11,275 bases of DNA. Source: Anaerolineae bacterium (GTDB lineage: Bacteria; Chloroflexota; Anaerolineae; Anaerolineales; Anaerolineaceae). The notes beneath the pieces were generated by a model. The model saw only the letters and a list, made by a program, of their open reading frames with translations. It made no database searches and was not told the DNA's origin. Both the position numbers and the translations under genes were made by a program. The stretch spans positions 1-11,275 of the forward strand of contig JACRAG010000591.1 of the NCBI GenBank assembly GCA_016213455.1, given 5' to 3'. Shown here piece after piece: positions 6,167 through 11,275 of the stretch (the stretch's first letter is position 1; every line of letters begins with the position of its first letter).

Positions 6167-7168
6167 TTACTTGAGTCCGCGGTAGAAATTTGCCAGAATA
6201 TCCACCGTATCCTGCGGGCGCTCAAAATGCATCATGCCCAGGCTGGGCACCAGCCGGACAGCCTGCCAGGCTGGATTTCTCAAGAGTAAATCGGGCAGGC
6301 GGTTGAAGCCAGTGTAAATATCCCGGTCATAAATGGCCAGGGTGGGGGTTTTGAGGCGCGCATAGAGTACTTCAAATGCGTTACGCGCAAACAGCTTTCC
6401 GCTCAGGAAATACAACGGCGCATATTCCGCGCCGGGCTGGTGGGCCGTGGTATAGGCATATTCCACCAATCCACGCGGCACCGGGCCGATGAAGGATCGT
6501 TTCAAGAAGAATTCCACACTGGACTGGGTTGCGATGAAATCGAACAACGGTTTTGCCCACACAGGGAAACTGAGGAAAAGGTGAAGCCCATTGCTCAGTC
6601 CGTAGAGCTGCGCCAGGCGCGAACTGCTGCCCCGGATGGACTGGTTCAGGCCCGTGGGAGATAGGAACGCCAGCGAATGGAACAGCTCAGGGCGCTCCAA
6701 TGCCGCCGCAGCCGCAAACTCACAACCCAGCGACAGGGCGATCACATCCACAGCCTCGCCGATTTCGGATGCAATGAACTCGCAGATCGCATTGGCGTAC
6801 AGGGAAGACGAATAGATGCGATCCGAACGTTCAGAAAAACCAAACCCTGGCAGATCCAGCGCATACACCGGGCGCTTCCCGCGGTAGGCCTCGAACAATG
6901 GTCGAACCTCATAAGCGCTCGCTGCCGCATTCACGGAGTGAATCAGAACCAGCGGGCGATCGGTGCCACTGCGGTCCACGTAGTAGCTCAACCGCCCGGC
7001 GGTTTTTGAGTAAAGCGAAATCCGGTCAGCAGGTATGGCTTCAGGGAGAGGCATGCGATGGTTGATGCCGTAATGGCTGTATAAGATCCAACCTCCCGCG
7101 GCTGCCACCAGCAGCCCCCCCAACGAGACTCGATCACGACGAACCGGTAAATTCTTGTTTGTTTTCAT
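6167..7168 (-). CDS. Membrane-anchored alpha/beta hydrolase
   Basis: This is a 333-residue alpha/beta-hydrolase-fold protein. A hydrophobic segment at about 16-33 after a basic N-terminus suggests a signal anchor, placing the enzyme outside the membrane. The fold is shown by PLVLIHSVNAAAS (72-84, oxyanion region), YALDLPGFGFSE (102-113), the nucleophile elbow ALSLG (144-148, S146), an acid in IYDRD (D281 or D283) and the catalytic His in GMMHFERP (H314). The elbow is AxSxG instead of the usual GxSxG, and the oxyanion HG is HS, both unusual but tolerated in some members. The substrate cannot be named. A GGAGG 6 nt before the ATG fixes the start. It follows the MFS gene on the same strand after a 142-nt gap that has its own candidate -10 box. 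Confidence 0.88.
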   Translation of the reverse strand: MKTNKNLPVRRDRVSLGGLLVAAAGGWILYSHYGINHRMPLPEAIPADRISLYSKTAGRLSYYVDRSGTDRPLVLIHSVNAAASAYEVRPLFEAYRGKRPVYALDLPGFGFSERSDRIYSSSLYANAICEFIASEIGEAVDVIALSLGCEFAAAAALERPELFHSLAFLSPTGLNQSIRGSSSRLAQLYGLSNGLHLFLSFPVWAKPLFDFIATQSSVEFFLKRSFIGPVPRGLVEYAYTTAHQPGAEYAPLYFLSGKLFARNAFEVLYARLKTPTLAIYDRDIYTGFNRLPDLLLRNPAWQAVRLVPSLGMMHFERPQDTVDILANFYRGLK

Positions 7169-7174
7169 ACCATG

Positions 7175-7179
7175 CCTCC
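7175..7179 (-). promoter_or_regulatory. Shine-Dalgarno site of the alpha/beta hydrolase gene
   Basis: GGAGG on the minus strand (7179-7175) sits 6 nt before the ATG at 7168. An out-of-frame ATG at 7173 lies too close to it to be used. Confidence 0.75.
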
Positions 7180-7292
7180 CGAAGCTTCTGTCACGACCAT
7201 TCCATCCGTTTGTATATTTCCATTTCGCCCATCATCCACAACGCAGGATAGGCGCTTAGGATTGGGAAAGAAAAAATAACTGATGGATTCTT

Positions 7293-7298
7293 ATTATA
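7293..7298 (-). promoter_or_regulatory. Possible -10 box of the hydrolase gene
   Basis: TATAAT (7298-7293, minus strand) lies just past the MFS stop codon and about 125 nt before the hydrolase ATG. A TTGAAA at 7319-7314 is only 15 nt away from it, so the -35 is weak. If real, the hydrolase has a long leader and is transcribed separately from the MFS gene. Confidence 0.35.
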
Positions 7299-7310
7299 CC
7301 CACATTGACT

Positions 7311-8561
7311 TCATTTCAACCGGCGCAAGAATGGCGCATGCAGCCAGGTGAAGATTGAACCAAGTAGAACCAGACCGGCAAACAGGGTGGCAGCCCATGG
7401 CGCGCCGATCACCGAAGCCAGGTTGCCCACCAGCAGTGCGCCAACTGGTTGCAGACCAAACAGCAGCAGCACAAACAAAGCCATCACGCGCCCACGCAAT
7501 TCGTCTGGCGCTTCGGTCTGCAGCAGCGCATTGGTCACATTGCCCCACACCAGCATGCCCCAACCGACAAAAGCCAGCAAAAACAGCGTGCCGGGAATCC
7601 AGCGCAACTGCGCAAAGATTAACACCGCGACCGGCAGGACAAAGGTCGCAACCGACAGCATCCATCCCCGGCTGTTCTTCTGTCCCAGCGAAGCGATCAT
7701 CAGCGCCCCCACCAGCGAGCCTACACCCCGCGCCGAAAGCAGCAAACCATTCAGTCGCACATCCCCGCCCAACACATCCACCGCCCAGGCTGGCATGAGG
7801 GTCATCAAGCTGAAACCAAACAGCGCAAAAACCGACAGGTTGATGAGCAGCGCGCGGATGTGTTGATTCTCCAGGCTGTAGCGAATTCCATCACGCAGAT
7901 CCTGAAAGGCCGAGGACTTGACCACGCGCGGGATGAAGGGTGCAATCTTCATCCGCCAGAGGGCGAACAGCATGGCGACAAAAGCCAGACCATTGGCAGC
8001 AAAACACCAGCCCGGTCCCAGGGCTGCGTAGGCGATGCCGCCAACCGCCGGTCCTAGCACCGTCGCCAGGTGGAAGATGGTCGCGTTCAACGCAATGGCA
8101 TTGCTCATATCCTCATGTCCGACCAGTTCCAAAACAAAACCATTGCGCGCCGGACCATCGAAAGCATTGACCGTGCCCGAGATCAACGCCATGACCAGGA
8201 TGTGCCAGGGCTGCACCAGGTTCATAAAGATGAGCGCGGACAAAATCAAAGAGAGGGTCATCAAAACAGCGTTGGTGATCACCAGCAGGGTGCGCCGTGG
8301 GAAACGGTCAGCGATCACGCCGCCATACAGGGTAAAGAGCCAGATTGGCACCCCCCAGAAAAAACTCACCAATCCAAGATAGGTGGTGGATTGGGTGAGA
8401 TCATAAATCAGGTATCCCTGGGCTGTATTTTGCATCCAGCCGCCGATGGCTGCGATGAAAGACCCGGCGGACCACAACCGGTAGTTGGCGTGCCGCATGG
8501 CGGCAAAGGTGTTGGTTGAAAGCGTTTGAAGACCGGCGCGTAGCGTGATGTTGCGGCGCAA
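7311..8561 (-). CDS. MFS transporter, EntS/MFS_3-like exporter
   Basis: The 416-residue, strongly hydrophobic protein has the pattern of a 10-12 helix major facilitator. MFS motif A lies between helices 2 and 3 (GGVIADRFPRR, 80-90). A charged middle loop falls at about 205-235. A second motif-A-like loop (ALLQTEAPDELRGRVMALFV) comes before helix 10, typical of the EntS/MFS_3 exporters. These use the proton gradient to export small molecules such as siderophores or drugs; the substrate cannot be predicted here. The frame begins at a TTG (8561) with AGGAA 7 nt upstream, and the next in-frame ATG is residue 22. The conserved N-terminal ANYRLWSAG motif fits either start, so the start is only moderately sure. 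It lies 134 nt downstream of the HD gene, with its own candidate -10 box between. Confidence 0.88.
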   Translation of the reverse strand: MRRNITLRAGLQTLSTNTFAAMRHANYRLWSAGSFIAAIGGWMQNTAQGYLIYDLTQSTTYLGLVSFFWGVPIWLFTLYGGVIADRFPRRTLLVITNAVLMTLSLILSALIFMNLVQPWHILVMALISGTVNAFDGPARNGFVLELVGHEDMSNAIALNATIFHLATVLGPAVGGIAYAALGPGWCFAANGLAFVAMLFALWRMKIAPFIPRVVKSSAFQDLRDGIRYSLENQHIRALLINLSVFALFGFSLMTLMPAWAVDVLGGDVRLNGLLLSARGVGSLVGALMIASLGQKNSRGWMLSVATFVLPVAVLIFAQLRWIPGTLFLLAFVGWGMLVWGNVTNALLQTEAPDELRGRVMALFVLLLFGLQPVGALLVGNLASVIGAPWAATLFAGLVLLGSIFTWLHAPFLRRLK

Positions 8562-8676
8562 AGTTTGATTCCTATTGACCAGCGAAGGTTATGACCACGA
8601 TCAAGCCAAAATACGGCTGTGGCGGACTTAACGCTGAACCATCCGGATCGTCCGTATCATCGGGAAATTCAATTGG

Positions 8677-8682
8677 ATTATA
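8677..8682 (-). promoter_or_regulatory. Possible -10 box of the MFS gene
   Basis: TATAAT (8682-8677, minus strand) lies between the HD and MFS genes, giving a leader of about 108 nt. No -35 at the right distance is seen. Confidence 0.35.
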
Positions 8683-8695
8683 CAGTCAAATGGGT

Positions 8696-9214
8696 TCAAA
8701 ATCGGCGGTAACCCAAACCCCATTCGGTCAAAATTGCGACCGGCGCCCATTGTTCAGCTGCCCGCTTACTCGCCGTCACGATGCGATCTTCTTCGCGCGC
8801 CTGCGGTGTAATCAACAATTCAGGTCGCGGTCGGATTCCCACGCGCATCAAATCGAGGCGATCGGCATCCCAACAAACCCCAACGGTGATATCCTGGGCG
8901 CTCTCACCACCGGTGTGATCCTTTAAAGCATCGACCAGGAGGGCGAAGCCCGCATTGTCCAGACCAATCCAGTGAGGACGCAGCTGTTGGGCCAATGCCG
9001 CGGCGCGTGGACCATGTTGATGGTCACCCCATTCGTTAAACCGGCGGGCATCGTGAAGCAAGGCAAAGTATTCGATCACATCCTGCCGCGCCCCGGTCAA
9101 TTCCGCCAGTTCGCGCGCATTGAACAACACCCGTGCCCAATGCAAGACGCCATGAATACCGGAAGGTTTGACGGGGAGTTGAGAAAGGATTAATTGCACC
9201 AATTCTGGCTTCAT
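8696..9214 (-). CDS. Small HD-domain phosphohydrolase
   Basis: The 172-residue protein has HD-superfamily metal-binding residues in order: H21/H25 in HGVLHWARV, the HD pair H54-D55 in ALLHDARR, H65/H67 in GDHQHG, H100 in LKDHTGG and D116 or D118 in CWDADRLDL. The HD fold binds divalent metal and hydrolyses phosphate esters, often of nucleotides. It is short, with no second domain, signal peptide or membrane segment. It resembles the stand-alone HD proteins common in bacteria, whose substrates are mostly unknown. The start ATG at 9214 has no Shine-Dalgarno; TATAAT ends 8 nt upstream, predicting a leaderless or nearly leaderless mRNA. It is divergent from the P-type ATPase with a 90-nt gap. Confidence 0.87.
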   Translation of the reverse strand: MKPELVQLILSQLPVKPSGIHGVLHWARVLFNARELAELTGARQDVIEYFALLHDARRFNEWGDHQHGPRAAALAQQLRPHWIGLDNAGFALLVDALKDHTGGESAQDITVGVCWDADRLDLMRVGIRPRPELLITPQAREEDRIVTASKRAAEQWAPVAILTEWGLGYRRF

Positions 9215-9222
9215 TATTTCAG

Positions 9223-9228
9223 ATTATA
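9223..9228 (-). promoter_or_regulatory. -10 box of the HD gene, near-leaderless spacing
   Basis: TATAAT (9228-9223, minus strand) is followed by 8 nt and the ATG at 9214, so the mRNA should have at most 1-2 nt of leader. Confidence 0.5.
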
Positions 9229-9241
9229 CGCTATACATCTG

Positions 9242-9270
9242 TAGACACAAATCCTCAAGGATTGTATAAA
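9242..9270 (+). promoter_or_regulatory. Promoter of the P-type ATPase gene
   Basis: TAGACA (9242-9247) and TATAAA (9265-9270) each match 5 of 6 consensus bases and are exactly 17 nt apart. The predicted start near 9277 leaves a leader of about 28 nt with a weak GGAAAG site (9293-9298). The spacer holds a small inverted repeat (AATCC-TCAA-GGATT, 9250-9263). Confidence 0.5.
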
Positions 9271-9304
9271 ATTGATACATTGTTTATGCAACGGAAAGAA
9301 ATAA

Positions 9305-11275
9305 ATGAGCACACAACCTGAGACACAAAATCTGCACACGTTGGACGCCGAAACCGCATTGACGCGTCTTGGAAGCGCACCAACTGGTTTGAGTGAAACC
9401 GAGGTCGCTGCCCGTCTTGAAAAATTTGGCCCCAATGAACTGGCTGAAAAACAGGCCAAAAGCCCCCTTGCCATTCTGCTGGAGCAATTCACCAATCCAC
9501 TGGTGTTGCTGCTGATTGGCGCCGGCACCATATCCATCGTCCTGGGCAAACCGATCGACTCTGCCGCGGTATTTGCCATCGTCATCATCAATGCCATCCT
9601 GGGTTTCGTCCAGGAATACCGTGCTGAACGCGCCATGGCTGCGTTGAAAAAACTGTCCAGCCCGGTTGTGCGCGTACGCCGGGATGGCAAGGTCGTAGAG
9701 ATTGCCTCATCGGGATTGGTACCCGGAGATATTCTTCTCATCGAAGCTGGAAATGCCGTGCCTGCTGACGCGCGCGTGCTCGAAGCCGCCAATCTACGGG
9801 TTCAAGAGGCAGCCCTGACCGGTGAATCCTTGCCGGTTGATAAATCTCCACATGCCCTGCAGGGTGAGAATATTCCCATAGGCGACCGCGACAACATGCT
9901 CTTTATGGGTACGGCAGTTACCTTTGGACGCGGGGTGGCTGTGGTGACCGCCACCGGGCGCAACACCGAATTGGGGCGCATCGCCGACCTGATTCAAAAT
10001 GTCAAGCAGGAAGCCACCCCGCTGCAGCGCCGCATGGCGCAGTTGGGACGGGGTCTCGCTTTCAGTGTGCTGGCGATCGTGCTGGTCACTTTCCTGGTGG
10101 GCTTGCTGCGTGGCGAAGAAGCCGTGCAAATGTTCACCGTCGCTGTGTCCATGGCTGTCGCCGCCGTGCCCGAAGGTCTCCCGGCTGTGGTCACCATTGT
10201 GTTGGCGCTGGGGGCGCAGCGCATGCTGCGCCGCAAAGCGCTAATTCGCAAGCTCCCTGCCGTAGAAACCCTGGGGTCTGTCACGGTGATCTGTTCGGAT
10301 AAAACCGGAACACTCACCGAAAATCGCATGACAGTAACCGTACTGGATGTCGCCGACCACACCTTGCAGTTTGAAGAGGAAATCCGCCAGGGTCACCCCT
10401 TCATTCTAAATGCCGACCCACCTGTATCCACCAAATGGCCCGCGCATGCCCTGCTGCTTTCAGCCAGTGCGTTGTGCAATGACGCCGTTTTGCAGCACAT
10501 GGGAGAAGGCAACAATGAGTACCGCGCCATTGGCGACCCCACCGAAGGCGCGCTGATCATTGCAGCCGCCCGTGTGGGCTTGATGAAAGAAAGCCTCGAC
10601 CGGACCTTTACCCGGGTCGCCGAAGTACCCTTCTCCTCGGAACGTCGTCGCATGAGCACCCTGCATCATTGCGAATGCGCAGCCACTCCGGACATGAGCA
10701 CGCTGGAAGGTCCCGCGTCGCATGTATTTGAAGATAATTCCCATGTCCTGTTTGTCAAAGGCGGGGTGGACAGCCTGATGGAAGTGTCAAACCGTGTCTG
10801 GCTGGATGGTCAAATCCTGCCGATGGATGACTCATGGCGTGAGCGAATCCAAGCGGCTAACAATCGTCTGGCCCAAAATGGCTTGCGTGTCCTGGGCATT
10901 GGTTACCGTCCCTATGAAATGGAGCCAGGCTCACAGCCAGTGATCAGCGAGAAGGATGAAAACGACCTGATCTTGATTGGTCTGATCGGCATGATGGACC
11001 CGCCGCGCGCTGAAGTGAAAGATGCCGTGCAAACCTGTCTCGATGCCGGCATTCGCCCGGTGATGATTACCGGGGACCACCCGCTGACTGCTTTGCAAAT
11101 TGCCCGCATGTTAAAAATCGTCTCGGACCAGAATGCGCGCGTGGTCACCGGACAAGAATTGAGCCAGATGAGCCAAACGGAACTGGAAGAAACCGTCACC
11201 CAGGTCTCCGTGTATGCACGGGTTTCGCCCGAGAACAAACTGCAGATCGTTGACGCGCTGCAAAAACGCGGGCAC
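9305..11275 (+). CDS. P2-type cation-transporting ATPase, Ca2+-pump-like (3' end outside window)
   Basis: 657 codons are open to the window edge; the family is usually about 900 residues. Visible in order: an N-terminal cation-ATPase domain (about 10-60), M1-M2 (65-105), the actuator domain with TGES (172-175), M3-M4 (about 252-305) with PEGLP (289-293), and the phosphorylation site DKTGTLTEN (332-340, D332). Further on are the nucleotide-domain signatures GDPTEGAL and FVKGG, then MITGDHP. The missing part should hold GDGxNDAP and M5-M10. The VAAVPEGLP sequence of M4 matches SERCA/PacL-type Ca2+ pumps better than Na+/K+ pumps. Mn2+ or another divalent ion is possible because the M5-M6 ligands are outside the window. 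The ATG is preceded by a weak GGAAAG 6 nt upstream. The gene is divergent from the HD gene. Confidence 0.93.
   Translation, partial: MSTQPETQNLHTLDAETALTRLGSAPTGLSETEVAARLEKFGPNELAEKQAKSPLAILLEQFTNPLVLLLIGAGTISIVLGKPIDSAAVFAIVIINAILGFVQEYRAERAMAALKKLSSPVVRVRRDGKVVEIASSGLVPGDILLIEAGNAVPADARVLEAANLRVQEAALTGESLPVDKSPHALQGENIPIGDRDNMLFMGTAVTFGRGVAVVTATGRNTELGRIADLIQNVKQEATPLQRRMAQLGRGLAFSVLAIVLVTFLVGLLRGEEAVQMFTVAVSMAVAAVPEGLPAVVTIVLALGAQRMLRRKALIRKLPAVETLGSVTVICSDKTGTLTENRMTVTVLDVADHTLQFEEEIRQGHPFILNADPPVSTKWPAHALLLSASALCNDAVLQHMGEGNNEYRAIGDPTEGALIIAAARVGLMKESLDRTFTRVAEVPFSSERRRMSTLHHCECAATPDMSTLEGPASHVFEDNSHVLFVKGGVDSLMEVSNRVWLDGQILPMDDSWRERIQAANNRLAQNGLRVLGIGYRPYEMEPGSQPVISEKDENDLILIGLIGMMDPPRAEVKDAVQTCLDAGIRPVMITGDHPLTALQIARMLKIVSDQNARVVTGQELSQMSQTELEETVTQVSVYARVSPENKLQIVDALQKRGH

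Noticed and set aside
7348..7866. 172-residue plus-strand open frame
   Set aside because: It is antisense to the MFS transporter; its composition (Ser, Thr, Pro, Ala) is that of a reverse-strand shadow of hydrophobic codons.
9214..9792. 192-residue minus-strand open frame
   Set aside because: It is antisense to the P-type ATPase N-terminus and would overlap the HD gene promoter.
1..11275. Mobile element, CRISPR array, tRNA or defence island
   Set aside because: I saw no transposase, integrase, direct-repeat array, tRNA-like cloverleaf or known defence domains; the HD, ankyrin and transglutaminase-like genes are separate units and do not form a recognisable system.

Overview
The window looks like ordinary chromosomal DNA from a GC-rich bacterium. 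It has densely packed genes on both strands. I see no phage, insertion-sequence, CRISPR, tRNA or rRNA signal. The gene mix and the style of the proteins would fit a Chloroflexota (Anaerolineae-like) genome, but that placement is an inference from protein flavour. No marker gene in the window proves it.

Left part (1-3993): a membrane protein with a possible SPFH/band-7-like domain runs off the left edge on the minus strand. Upstream of it, also on the minus strand, is an ABC1/UbiB atypical kinase. This kinase is divergent from a BaiN/HI0933-type FAD oxidoreductase on the plus strand. The two divergent genes share a 43-nt gap with back-to-back TATAAT boxes, each 6 nt from its start codon.

Middle (3994-6166): a small ankyrin-repeat protein (+) converges on, and overlaps by 26 bp, a MoaD/ThiS-like ubiquitin-fold protein (-). 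The latter has an unexpected 10-residue tail after its Gly-Gly. A transglutaminase-like cysteine hydrolase (+) follows. It ends at a perfect palindromic terminator shared with the next, convergent gene.

Right part (6167-11275): on the minus strand lie a membrane-anchored alpha/beta hydrolase, an MFS exporter (TTG start) and a small HD-domain phosphohydrolase. Divergent from the HD gene is a P2-type, Ca2+-ATPase-like cation pump (+), cut by the right edge after 657 codons, before its hinge motif and M5-M10.

The genes do not form an obvious pathway; most look like single-gene units with their own promoters. The most coherent unexplained signal is in start-site architecture. Four genes (ubiB-like, baiN-like, moaD-like, HD) have a perfect TATAAT only 6-8 nt before the start codon and no Shine-Dalgarno sequence, which predicts leaderless mRNAs. 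Other genes (ankyrin, transglutaminase-like, hydrolase) have clear Shine-Dalgarno sites. I found no convincing new defence, mobile or biosynthetic system. No gene-free stretch exceeds 300 bases; the longest is 3994-4181.
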